The notes under the pieces are model-generated. The model was not told the DNA's origin. It saw only the letters and a list, made by a program, of their open reading frames with translations, and did not search any database. From positions 1 to 7,919 of the forward strand of contig RGBY01000109.1 in NCBI GenBank assembly GCA_009919445.1: 7,919 nt of DNA, given 5' to 3'. Below, in pieces: positions 1-6,566 of this stretch. Source of the DNA: Planctomycetia bacterium. GTDB lineage: Bacteria; Planctomycetota; Planctomycetia; Pirellulales; UBA1268. The translations under genes were made by a program, and so were the position numbers. Position 1 is the first letter of the stretch. Every line of letters starts with the position of its first letter.

Positions 1-1
1 G

Positions 2-1243
2 CAGGCCTTACTCGTTACCAGCCTCACGCATGCTGATGCCGAAGTGGTGTTCGATCACTCGCTGCGGTGGGCCAACCTGACGCCTGATGACGTTGCCGTT
101 CGCGCCGCCTTTCAGGCAGTGCCGCGTGCGGGTGGCGAGCCTGTTGCCGGCCTGCCAGCAGAGTTTCCGGTTCTGGTTTTCAGTCGGGAGGGCAAAACCT
201 GGCTGGCCCTGACCAATGCCACGCGGTTGGCAGCCCAGCTGAACTTGAGAGTCAGCCAGCCCGTCGCGGCCGGGACGGATGTGATCTCAGGAGAGGCGGT
301 CCCTATCGCGGTAAATCAGGTGGCAGTGGAACTCCAGCCGTGGAGCCTGAGGCTTGTCTGTCTTGAGGGCGAGTCTGATGTTTCAGTGGATCGGGGCGAG
401 ATTCGCTTTGCTGAAGAGTCGGTCCGCCTGATGGCCGATCAGGTGGCTGAACTTCGTCGTCGGCAGGCGGTCCTCGATGCGCCACCTGCGTTGCCGGTTC
501 TCGATAATCCGGGCTTTGATCTCCCCAGTCTCGATGAAGGAATTACCGGCTGGGAATTAGTGGAAACTCCTGGCGGAAGGCTCGAACTTGTCGAGGCACC
601 GCGTCCCCAGACTGAGGACGACACCGTTAATCGGGCAGCGCGACTCAGTTCGTCGGGTGAACTGGCCACCGCTCGGAGCAATCCCTTTGAGCCGCCGGCG
701 ACTGGCCGGGCGAGCATTGCCGTCTGGCTTCGGATTCCGGCAGAGGCGGCACAACCGCCACTGCGGGTTGCTCTCGAAGGTCGCAAGGACGGAGAAGAAT
801 ATTATCGCTTCGCTCCGGTGGGAGCGGCCACTGGTGGTCGGCCGTTAACGGAAGGCTGGACACAGTTTGTCTTGCAGGTTACTGATTTGCCCCCGGATCA
901 GACCGAGTCGCTACGGCTTCGGTTTGACATGCTCGGGCCGGGTGTGGTCGAGGTCGACGAGGTACAGGTTTTTGACCTGGTGTTCGCCGATTCGCAGCGG
1001 GCAGAGCTACGGGCGTTGATCGACCAGATGGAGCACTCGCTCGCTTCCGGGGCAATGGCGTCGCTGCCGGCGGCCCTCGAGGGCTACTGGCCGCGTTTCC
1101 TCGCTGAGACGGTCACGGAACAGCAGGTTGAGACGGCAGCCAAGCGAACCGCCCGTCGAGCTGCTCGCCGCACGGCCGCTGCAGCCAAGACCGCTGAAAA
1201 AACCGATGGGTTTTTTGACCGCATGCGGAACTGGTGGCGGTAA
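2..1243 (+). CDS. C-terminal part of a large beta-sandwich / carbohydrate-binding-like protein (5' partial)
   Basis: The frame is open to the left edge with no stop, so the gene begins outside the window; the GTG at 44 is probably internal. Residue numbers here count from that GTG. Residues 1-115 look like a terminal beta-sandwich of the kind that closes glycoside hydrolases: alternating hydrophobic strands such as KTWLALTN, ending in LQPWSLRLVCLEG. A short helical linker with ADQVAELRRRQ follows (125-145). Residues about 150-315 resemble a jelly-roll carbohydrate-binding or galactose-binding-like domain, with DNPGFD at its start, GWELVE, ASIAVWLRIP, GWTQFVLQV and VEVDEVQVFD. The tail (315-399) is helical, rich in Ala, Arg and Lys (363-387), and ends FFDRMRNWWR. 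No catalytic domain is visible, so the enzyme activity, if any, is unknown. A carbohydrate-acting, possibly exported protein is inferred. It converges on the HIT gene. Confidence 0.7.
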   Translation, partial: QALLVTSLTHADAEVVFDHSLRWANLTPDDVAVRAAFQAVPRAGGEPVAGLPAEFPVLVFSREGKTWLALTNATRLAAQLNLRVSQPVAAGTDVISGEAVPIAVNQVAVELQPWSLRLVCLEGESDVSVDRGEIRFAEESVRLMADQVAELRRRQAVLDAPPALPVLDNPGFDLPSLDEGITGWELVETPGGRLELVEAPRPQTEDDTVNRAARLSSSGELATARSNPFEPPATGRASIAVWLRIPAEAAQPPLRVALEGRKDGEEYYRFAPVGAATGGRPLTEGWTQFVLQVTDLPPDQTESLRLRFDMLGPGVVEVDEVQVFDLVFADSQRAELRALIDQMEHSLASGAMASLPAALEGYWPRFLAETVTEQQVETAAKRTARRAARRTAAAAKTAEKTDGFFDRMRNWWR

Positions 1244-1252
1244 GTTCTGGGT

Positions 1253-1270
1253 CCCCGGCGCGAGCCGGGG
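1253..1270. terminator. GNRA-loop hairpin between convergent genes
   Basis: CCCCGGC, loop GCGA, GCCGGGG form a perfect 7-bp GC stem starting 9 nt after the stop of the + strand gene and about 70 nt beyond the stop of the minus-strand HIT gene. No T-tract follows on either strand, so it is not a canonical intrinsic terminator. It may protect the 3' end of a transcript or help Rho-type termination for both genes. Confidence 0.45.
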
Positions 1271-1339
1271 GATCGGCGGTACGAATAACGCCGCAGCACC
1301 GTTCCACGTGCCATTCACCGCGATGATGAAATGGTCGGC

Positions 1340-1681
1340 TCAGCCCGGCGGCCAACGTAGGGGTCTGCCGCCGAGCAGATGGATGTGTAAGTGGTCAACC
1401 GTCTGCCCACCATGCGGACCACAGTTGACCACCAGCCGGTAGCCGTCCGCGAGATTGAGGCGTTCTGCCAGTTGGGTGGCCACCCGGACCAGGTGCCCCA
1501 GCAGTGGTGTGTCGTCGTCGGTCACTGCTGCCAGATTCACAATCGGCTGCTTGGGGATCACCAGAAGGTGGGTCGGAGCCTGCGGAGCCACATCGTGGAA
1601 TGCCATGCAGTGATCGTCTTCATACTCAATCTTTGCGGGGATCTCCCGGCTGATGATCTTGGCGAAAATCGTCTCAGCCAT
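1340..1681 (-). CDS. HIT family protein (HINT/PKCI-type nucleotide hydrolase)
   Basis: A complete 113-residue protein, the usual length for the Hint branch of the histidine triad superfamily. The N-terminus AETIFAKIISREIPAKIEYEDD is typical, followed by FHDVAPQAPTHLLVIPK (28-44), and the triad HLHIHLLGG lies at 97-105. His99, the middle His, is the expected nucleophile. It ends with the family's WPPG tail (110-113), so it is full length. Family members hydrolyse purine nucleoside phosphoramidates and aminoacyl- or acyl-adenylates in the cytosol; the physiological substrate here is unknown. The ATG lies inside the last codons of the upstream gene (8-nt overlap, 1674-1681). Only a weak AAGAAGG-like element stands about 13 nt upstream, which suggests translational coupling to that gene. 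Confidence 0.95.
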   Translation of the reverse strand: MAETIFAKIISREIPAKIEYEDDHCMAFHDVAPQAPTHLLVIPKQPIVNLAAVTDDDTPLLGHLVRVATQLAERLNLADGYRLVVNCGPHGGQTVDHLHIHLLGGRPLRWPPG

Positions 1682-1976
1682 CAGTCGGTGCCGCCTTCTT
1701 GCGAGAGCGTCGCTTCGGCGTCCGCGGAATCGCCCACTCTTTGGTTAGCATCTCAAACACCTCGGGGCTCTCGTAGCGGACCACATTATCGCCCTCGGGC
1801 ATCGGGCCAATCAGTGACCGGAATACCGGAGCTCCGCGGAGGCCGAGGTCGGTGCTGCAGTCGTCAATGCCGACTTGGAGGTGCGATTTCAGAATGTCTT
1901 CGGCGGTGTCAAAGTCGTGTACGATCAGTTCCCCGTCACGCCCCTGCGTGACCACCCGCCATGTATCTTTTGCCAT
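1674..1976 (-). CDS. Conserved-looking hypothetical protein, 100 residues
   Basis: I do not recognise a family. The frame extends upstream to a GTG at 2012, but I chose the ATG at 1976 because AAGGAGAGG (1989-1981) sits at ideal distance and the extra 12 residues look non-native. The protein is mixed and soluble, with no signal peptide or membrane span: KDTWRVVTQGRDGELIVHDF looks like a beta-hairpin, then DTAEDILKSHLQVGIDDC is probably helical. GLRGAPVFRSLIGPMPEGDN, VVRYESPEVFEMLTKEW and a basic tail (PKRRSRKKA, 86-96) follow. The tail could contact nucleic acid, but this is a guess. It is the first gene of a two-gene unit with the HIT protein, whose start it overlaps by 8 nt, so the two are probably made together. 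Confidence 0.8.
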   Translation of the reverse strand: MAKDTWRVVTQGRDGELIVHDFDTAEDILKSHLQVGIDDCSTDLGLRGAPVFRSLIGPMPEGDNVVRYESPEVFEMLTKEWAIPRTPKRRSRKKAAPTDG

Positions 1977-1980
1977 GAGT

Positions 1981-1995
1981 CCTCTCCTTAGGAGA
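1981..1995 (-). promoter_or_regulatory. Shine-Dalgarno inside an inverted repeat
   Basis: On the minus strand TCTCCTAAGGAGA (1995-1983) is a palindrome with 6-nt arms around one central base. Folded in RNA it gives TCTCC / GGAGA with a TAA loop. The 3' arm is the core of the Shine-Dalgarno AAGGAGAGG that serves the ATG at 1976. The hairpin would hide the ribosome site when closed. It is short, so its strength in vivo is uncertain. Confidence 0.5.
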
Positions 1996-2030
1996 ACGGA
2001 ACGGCCGGCCACGGCATTTCCACATTTCTC

Positions 2031-2068
2031 CTCTGTGCATCAGAGAGAATCGGTCAGGCGAAAAAAAA
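2031..2068 (-). other. T8 tract and small hairpin in the leader of the 100-residue protein gene
   Basis: Reading the minus strand, an uninterrupted run of eight T (2068-2061) is followed by CTCTG-ATGCA-CAGAG (2045-2031), a 5-bp hairpin. The T run lies about 10 nt after the last of the palindromes at 2079-2150, too far for a standard intrinsic terminator. I see no convincing -35/-10 pair here. Confidence 0.3.
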
Positions 2069-2078
2069 TACTCACGGG

Positions 2079-2150
2079 CCGGCAGCCGGTTGTCGTGACC
2101 GTCACAGGCTGGCCAATGGCCTTACACCGCGTGCAGGCCGCATGAGCGGC
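2079..2150. repeat. Cluster of four short palindromes downstream of the glycosyltransferase
   Basis: Four inverted repeats follow one another between the glycosyltransferase stop (2158) and the T8 tract. They are GCCGC-ATGA-GCGGC (2137-2150), GGCCA-A-TGGCC (2111-2121), GTGAC-C-GTCAC (2095-2105) and CCGG-CAG-CCGG (2079-2089). The sequences differ, so this is not a tandem repeat. The outer two can form RNA hairpins; the inner two, with one central base, are better read as DNA dyads. A role in ending the operon's transcript or binding a dimeric protein is possible but unproven. Confidence 0.45.
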
Positions 2151-2157
2151 ATAAGTG

Positions 2158-3540
2158 TCACGAGAGCGAATGGTTGGACGGATGAGAACGATCGCTCGGC
2201 TGGTTATTGGCTGCGGCAGCGTCGTGAAGGACCTCAATGCGGGCCCCGGGGTTGATTGCATAGCGAACACCCCGCCAGTCACACTGCCGCATGGTCTGCG
2301 CCTCCCAGAGGCACCGAGGGTAGGCCGACTGCGCAACGGCGATGCCCACGATGAGCCGCCACCACGAACGGCTGACCGGCTGGTCGTCAGCCTGAAACAC
2401 GCCAGGGGCCCCGCGTCTGGCAGCCGCTTCGATCCACCAGACCAGCCCGGGCAGGGAGACCAGAAACGCGGCAATCGCTGCGGCCTCGATGACCGCCAAG
2501 AGATACCAGCCTTGGGTTGCGGCGACGGCCGCTGCCAGGCTGGCCAGCACGACCAGCGCCGGAGCAGCCAGACCAAATGGAAACACCAGTAGCCAGGCCG
2601 GATGGTAGAGCCGCGCCGTAAGCAACTGCCGGGAAACCCAGGGGAGAAAAGCCGAAAGCGTCACCGATTCGCGATTCACCGCGATAAGTGCGGGAAGAAA
2701 TCGACACCGTTTGCCGAGACGGCGGAGGACGCGTGGCAGCGAGGTGTCTTCACAGAATGCGGTTGCCCAGGCCTGACGCAGAATGGGCTGGTCAACCAGA
2801 TCGCGGTGCAAGCCGAGTGAACCACCCCAGGGAATGCCAAAGCAGACCATCTGCACTAGCGCCCCCGCATTCCAGGCGAGTCGGGTCCAGCTGCCAAGTT
2901 CCTGATCTGGGGGGACATACCAGCGGTTGCCCGTCACCGCCCAGGTCTCGTCAGAAAGCGTTTCGGAAATTGTTCGCAGCCAGTGCGGGGGTGGCACAAC
3001 ATCGGCATCGAGAAGTGCCACGGTCTTGATGCTGGCAGGCATGTCAGCCAAGCCCTGGAGGAGGCTGGCACACTTCAGGCTGCAGTGGTGCGGTCTGGTT
3101 GCCAGCGGCGTCACAGTGATGGGACAGGATGCCTCATGGCGATCTCGAAAACGCTCAACGATGGGCCAGGCGGGGTCCGTCAGCGAATCAATGACGATGA
3201 CCAGTTCGTAGCTGGGGTGATCCTGCCTGGTGATTGCTGCAAGGGTTGCCTCCAGGAAGGGATCGCCCCCACGCAGACAAAGAATGACCCGGGCGGCGGC
3301 AGATGCGTCATGTGGTGGGGCAAGCGGATGCGCTAGGGGAAGCGCAGGCGCTGGGGGAAGCGCAGGCGCTGGGGGAAGCGCAGGCGCTGCCCGGCAGATG
3401 CGATCAAACCACCAGACCAGCACCAGTTGCGTCAGCGTGACGCCGATCAGGCCAAGGGCAATCGCCAGCCCCAGCCAGCCCCAGCCGTTCCCAGCCAGTT
3501 CACCAGACAGTCCAGACAAGAGAGGTGCGGCGGACATCAT
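2158..3540 (-). CDS. Membrane glycosyltransferase family 2 (ceramide glucosyltransferase / HpnI-like)
   Basis: A 460-residue inner-membrane glycosyltransferase, last gene of the three-gene operon. There is one N-terminal membrane span (about 21-45), then a Pro/Ala linker of APALPP hexads (52-76). The GT-A catalytic domain (82-310) shows VILCLRGGDPFLEATLAAI, YELVIVIDS (Asp118), LLDADVVPP (DAD 178-180, nucleotide-sugar/metal site) and FCEDTSL (Glu264-Asp265, catalytic region). At the usual (Q/R)xxRW position it has RQLLT (304-308), lacking Arg-Trp. Two further hydrophobic spans lie at about 313-341 and 345-370, then a C-terminal WRGVRYAI typical of this subgroup. It should transfer a sugar from a nucleotide-sugar to a lipid acceptor at the cytoplasmic face; donor and acceptor are unknown. 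Its ATG overlaps the acyltransferase stop as ATGA. A second ATG follows directly. Confidence 0.9.
   Translation of the reverse strand: MMSAAPLLSGLSGELAGNGWGWLGLAIALGLIGVTLTQLVLVWWFDRICRAAPALPPAPALPPAPALPLAHPLAPPHDASAAARVILCLRGGDPFLEATLAAITRQDHPSYELVIVIDSLTDPAWPIVERFRDRHEASCPITVTPLATRPHHCSLKCASLLQGLADMPASIKTVALLDADVVPPPHWLRTISETLSDETWAVTGNRWYVPPDQELGSWTRLAWNAGALVQMVCFGIPWGGSLGLHRDLVDQPILRQAWATAFCEDTSLPRVLRRLGKRCRFLPALIAVNRESVTLSAFLPWVSRQLLTARLYHPAWLLVFPFGLAAPALVVLASLAAAVAATQGWYLLAVIEAAAIAAFLVSLPGLVWWIEAAARRGAPGVFQADDQPVSRSWWRLIVGIAVAQSAYPRCLWEAQTMRQCDWRGVRYAINPGARIEVLHDAAAANNQPSDRSHPSNHSLS
3318..3389. repeat. 18-bp tandem repeat, four units, inside the glycosyltransferase gene
   Basis: Three identical 18-bp units, GGGGAAGCGCAGGCGCTG, occupy 3336-3353, 3354-3371 and 3372-3389. 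A fourth unit with four mismatches occupies 3318-3335. Because 18 is a multiple of three, each unit adds one Pro/Ala hexad to the linker between the first membrane span and the catalytic domain, leaving the frame intact. Perfect identity of the three units points to recent expansion by replication slippage. Confidence 0.9.
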
Positions 3541-5018
3541 GTAGGCCTCAAGGAGACTGACTGGCTGGCGGCGGCCTTAGCAACGTTTTCCAGTGCCTCA
3601 TCAAAACGACGCACAGCAGCGGCCACATCAGCGGGGGTGAGCTGACTGTGATCGTAGCGAAAGGTGAAGGCCAGCTGGCCTGCATGTTCGGTCGCGGTAA
3701 TTGCCAGTGGGGTGTCGCGGCGAAGTGGTGCCAGCCCCTCCACCGCGGTTACCAGTGGTAGGGCCTGAGCAGCATCAGTTCGCCGCCGACGAAAGACTTT
3801 GCCCACATTGGTAAAGAGCACGGTCGCTGCTGCTGGCTGCCCTGCCACCACGCCGCGAATGCCACCGGGGAGTCGCCGACCAAGAAGCAGGCTGAAGATA
3901 AAAGTCAGCCCCAGGCCGTGCCGGCGGATGAGGGCCATCTCGTCATGGATGGACTGCAGCAAGGACAAGGGGCCAGCGGCGATCTGGCTGGGCGTGCGGT
4001 CAAGAAAGACCATGCTGCACAAGTTGGTTGCGGGCATCTTGCGGTCACTGGCCCGGCGGAGGTTCATGGGCACGCAGAGGCGAACGACGTCCGGTCTAGT
4101 GGCAGACTGGGGTGACTGCATTTTTCTGCACAATGGTGCGACGGCCTGAAAGATGGCGGTGGCGGCCAATTCATTGACAGAGACATCGGCAGCGGCGGCC
4201 GCATGACGAAGGGCCTCAGTCCGTGATGGGGTGAGGGAGAAGGTAGCGTCAGTCAACAGCGTGGGGTGGTCTGTCGCCTGGGCTGACTGTGCTCCGAGCT
4301 GCAGGGGGCGATTTTGAAAGAACTGTCTGATGCCAGCCAGCCCAACAGCCTGATCAGGAAGCATCTTCAGGAGACGCCAGAGAGAAAGGCCGTAGTGACC
4401 CCGCGTTAGCAGCAGGCTCGGCTCCAGCCGACGCAGTCGTGATTGAGGCTGCCGGGGCTCGGCTTGCAGGCGTGCAATTTCTGCCAGGAGATCTTCAAGA
4501 AAGGCCACCGCCCCCAGACCATCGGTAGCAACGTGATGAAACTGGGCGAGGATGATCGCACCAGCCGGCTGTTCCCCAGTGACCGTGGGCCGGGAAAGCA
4601 TCAGCCGCACAAGTGGGCTGGCTGGCGTGCTCAGTGGCTGAGGGCAGGTAGCGTCGGCCACTTCCACCACGAGTGAATCAACAGTGGGCGGATGCCGAAA
4701 GCTGAAGACTGGCGGCCCTTTGTCGTCATCCAGAATCCGGGCCAGCAGCAGGGGGTGCCGGCAGGCCGCCGCCGCAGTTGCCGTCGCCAGTACCGCTCGC
4801 GACAGCCCACTGCCGAGATGGATGCGAAAGAAAAATTCCAGCGGTGCCGCAGGGCTTCCGTCGCGAAGCAGGTATTCCTCGAAGGCAGTTAGAGGCAGCG
4901 GAAAGCCGGGGAGTCCTGCCAACTGGGGGAGAGGGGCTGTGCTGGTCATGCCATGCCGCTTTTGCAGCGGCGGTTCCGGGTGGACGGTCGCCGGGTGGAC
5001 GGTCTTAGGTCGACTCAC
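3537..5018 (-). CDS. Condensation-domain superfamily acyltransferase (HHxxxDG)
   Basis: A stand-alone 493-residue acyltransferase of the superfamily that includes NRPS condensation domains, PapA-type and wax-ester-synthase-like enzymes. These move an acyl group from a CoA or carrier-protein thioester to an alcohol or amine. Features include LPLTAFEEYLL (41-51), RHPLLLARI (88-95) and the catalytic motif HHVATDG at 161-167, with His162 as base and Asp166 structural. LCVPMNLRR (314-322) and LFTNVGKV (401-408, matching the solvent-channel TN/SN motif) follow. Both lobes are present, so it looks complete, and no membrane span or signal peptide is seen. The GTG start at 5018 overlaps the reductase stop as GTGA and is preferred. 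An ATG at 4949 would remove 23 low-complexity residues, but has no clear ribosome site. The substrate is unknown; ester formation on an alcohol supplied by the neighbouring reductase is inferred. Confidence 0.88.
   Translation of the reverse strand: MSRPKTVHPATVHPEPPLQKRHGMTSTAPLPQLAGLPGFPLPLTAFEEYLLRDGSPAAPLEFFFRIHLGSGLSRAVLATATAAAACRHPLLLARILDDDKGPPVFSFRHPPTVDSLVVEVADATCPQPLSTPASPLVRLMLSRPTVTGEQPAGAIILAQFHHVATDGLGAVAFLEDLLAEIARLQAEPRQPQSRLRRLEPSLLLTRGHYGLSLWRLLKMLPDQAVGLAGIRQFFQNRPLQLGAQSAQATDHPTLLTDATFSLTPSRTEALRHAAAAADVSVNELAATAIFQAVAPLCRKMQSPQSATRPDVVRLCVPMNLRRASDRKMPATNLCSMVFLDRTPSQIAAGPLSLLQSIHDEMALIRRHGLGLTFIFSLLLGRRLPGGIRGVVAGQPAAATVLFTNVGKVFRRRRTDAAQALPLVTAVEGLAPLRRDTPLAITATEHAGQLAFTFRYDHSQLTPADVAAAVRRFDEALENVAKAAASQSVSLRPT
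4976..5004. repeat. 15-bp direct duplication in the acyltransferase leader
   Basis: CCGGGTGGACGGTC occurs at 4976-4989 and again at 4991-5004, a period of 15 bp. It encodes a repeated TVHPA/TVHPE pentad between the GTG (5018) and the internal ATG (4949). A 6-bp hairpin, GCCGCT-TTTGC-AGCGGC, lies next to it at 4955-4971. Confidence 0.85.
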
Positions 5019-6217
5019 GCCGATCCAGAACCGGCTGCCGACGAAGCCGGCTCCGTCGATTCAGCAGGCTCTGTTCCTTCGGCCTCGGCCGGGATGAGGC
5101 TGGGCGGATACTTTCCAAAGTCATGCGAAATTGCGAACTTCGACATCCGCATCAGGCTGTCTTCATCAAGTGTCGGGCAGGGAATGTCACCGGCGATGCT
5201 CCGCATCTGTGTCGTGTCAAAAACGGGGTCATTCCGGAAGTACCGTTGGTAGACATCAAGCTGGGTCCGCATGTTTTCAGCAAACCACTCTTCGTCACAG
5301 AGATCTGGGTCGTCTGGCGTTGCCGCAATCGAATACGACTCGACTGCTTCCTGAACCACCTCTGCCACAAAGCTCATCGGCAGGGGGTTGGGGTGGGTGA
5401 CATGAAACGTGCTGCCGCGGGCTTCCAGCGACTGGACGCCCCGAGCAATGACAGCCGCGACCCAATCAACGGGGACAAAGTTCTTGCTGGCATCAGGATC
5501 AATGCCAAGCAGTTTGAGCAGCGCCCGGCCACTGGTCGCGCCAATCGCCACCCGGGTCAGCAGGGTGTGGCCAATTCGCAGAGCAGCGAAGAAGCCATGG
5601 TAGGTCGAGGTATAGCCGGTCTGTGAGTCTCCAACGATGATTGAAGGCCGATAAATCGTGGTCGTATCAAAGCAATCGGCCCGTCTGACCATATTTTCGG
5701 CTTCGACCTTGCTGAGCTCATAGTCGTTGCCAAATTCCTGGCCCACCTCAAGTTCATTCTCGAGCACACGTCCAGAGCGGATGCCACAGACGTACGCTGT
5801 CGAAACATGATGCATATGTCTGATGCCGACAGTTCGGGCCAGGTCAATGAGGCTGCGAGTGCCGTTGACATTGGTTCGCCACGGCTCTCCCTCGCGGTCA
5901 GCGTTCCGAAAACTCAGGCTGGCAGCGTTGTTGAGCACCTGGTCACAGTTTTCGCTGATCCAGCGGCGGGCATCAGCATTGAGGCCGCAGTCGGGCTGGG
6001 TGAGATCACCAGCAAACACAACCGGTCGGGGCAGTTCTCGGCCGACAACCTTTTCCCAGTCGGCCACCAGGGCAGCCACCCGCTCATCAGCCGACTGTTT
6101 CCGGCCGGGCCGCACGATGACTGCCAGCGGGAGGTTCTCCAGCAAGAGGTCACGCAACAGGTAGGAGCCGAGCAGGCCGGTCGATCCAGAAAACAGGGTG
6201 TAGCGGTGATTGTTCAA
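5015..6217 (-). CDS. Extended SDR thioester / fatty-acyl reductase-like (male-sterility NAD-binding family)
   Basis: A 400-residue NAD(P)-dependent enzyme, first gene of the operon. The Rossmann motif GSTGLLG is at 11-17, GDL at 70-72, NNAASLSF at 96-103 and HVSTAYVCG at 137-145 (Ser/Thr of the catalytic triad). YELSK at 166-170 holds the active Tyr166 and Lys170, and RPSIIVGDSQTGY at 190-202 is characteristic of the thioester-reductase / fatty-acyl-CoA reductase branch. Such enzymes reduce an acyl thioester to an aldehyde or alcohol. A divergent C-terminal domain (300-370) may bind the substrate, and the last 25 residues are a disordered Glu/Pro/Ser/Ala tail. No ATG is available: the frame opens at 6247 and TTG at 6217 is the best start, without a clear Shine-Dalgarno, so the 5' end is uncertain. 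An epimerase or sugar-lipid dehydrogenase role is the alternative. The stop overlaps the acyltransferase start (GTGA). Confidence 0.88.
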   Translation of the reverse strand: MNNHRYTLFSGSTGLLGSYLLRDLLLENLPLAVIVRPGRKQSADERVAALVADWEKVVGRELPRPVVFAGDLTQPDCGLNADARRWISENCDQVLNNAASLSFRNADREGEPWRTNVNGTRSLIDLARTVGIRHMHHVSTAYVCGIRSGRVLENELEVGQEFGNDYELSKVEAENMVRRADCFDTTTIYRPSIIVGDSQTGYTSTYHGFFAALRIGHTLLTRVAIGATSGRALLKLLGIDPDASKNFVPVDWVAAVIARGVQSLEARGSTFHVTHPNPLPMSFVAEVVQEAVESYSIAATPDDPDLCDEEWFAENMRTQLDVYQRYFRNDPVFDTTQMRSIAGDIPCPTLDEDSLMRMSKFAISHDFGKYPPSLIPAEAEGTEPAESTEPASSAAGSGSA

Positions 6218-6566
6218 GGCGTTCGTGCTCGTCAGGAGGAGGTGGGTTCAAACGGTGGAGGTGATCGCCCCAACAAGAGGTTCCGGTCAGCCATCCGCCG
6301 AAGGGGGGCGGGGGTGGCCGAACCAGAATTCTCAAACTCGTCGGGTGTGATGGGGTGTTGAGGCTTGGTGAACAACCCCACCAGGCACCGGGGGACGAAT
6401 CGGGCAACACCGGAACATATCCCTGCCGGAGAAGTGGTTCAAGAACTGCGGTATTCTGGGTAGAACCGGCAGGCTTTGCCGAACCGGTCAGGGTTTCCTG
6501 ATCGGCCTGGAGGACGAGCCGCTGGTCTTCGCCGATCGTCGTCTCAGCGGCAGATGCTGCGGTATC
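6218..6566. other. Gene-free spacer with several predicted hairpins
   Basis: No convincing coding region is seen on either strand. Three inverted repeats stand close together: CGGCA-GGCTT-TGCCG (6467-6481); a 9-bp stem with one G-T pair, CCGGTCAGG-GTTT-CCTGATCGG (6484-6505); and GCCGCTG / CAGCGGC (6518-6524 with 6545-6551, 20-nt loop). The minus-strand part next to 6217 must carry the reductase operon's promoter and leader, but no -35/-10 pair stands out. An unrecognised small RNA at 6460-6560 is possible. Confidence 0.4.

Noticed and set aside
1391..1951. Plus-strand open frame of 186 residues
   Set aside because: It lies opposite the HIT gene and the 100-residue protein, both well supported; its own sequence has no domain pattern.
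2061..2089. Intrinsic terminator for the lipid operon (CCGG-CTG-CCGG and T8)
   Set aside because: The stem is only 4 bp and lies 10 nt from the T run, outside the usual geometry.
2040..2576. Minus-strand frame of 178 residues ending with a zinc-ribbon-like CTRCKAIG
   Set aside because: Most of it is a shadow of the glycosyltransferase in another frame. Only one CxxC is present and there is no ribosome site.
5807..6361. Plus-strand open frame of 184 residues
   Set aside because: It is antisense to the start of the reductase, which carries clear Rossmann motifs; low-complexity composition fits a shadow frame.
6361..6500. Possible small SRP RNA, from fragments like ACCCCACCAGGC and ACCGGTCAGG
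   Set aside because: The essential GGAAG...AGCA apical motif is absent, so it cannot be a signal recognition particle RNA.
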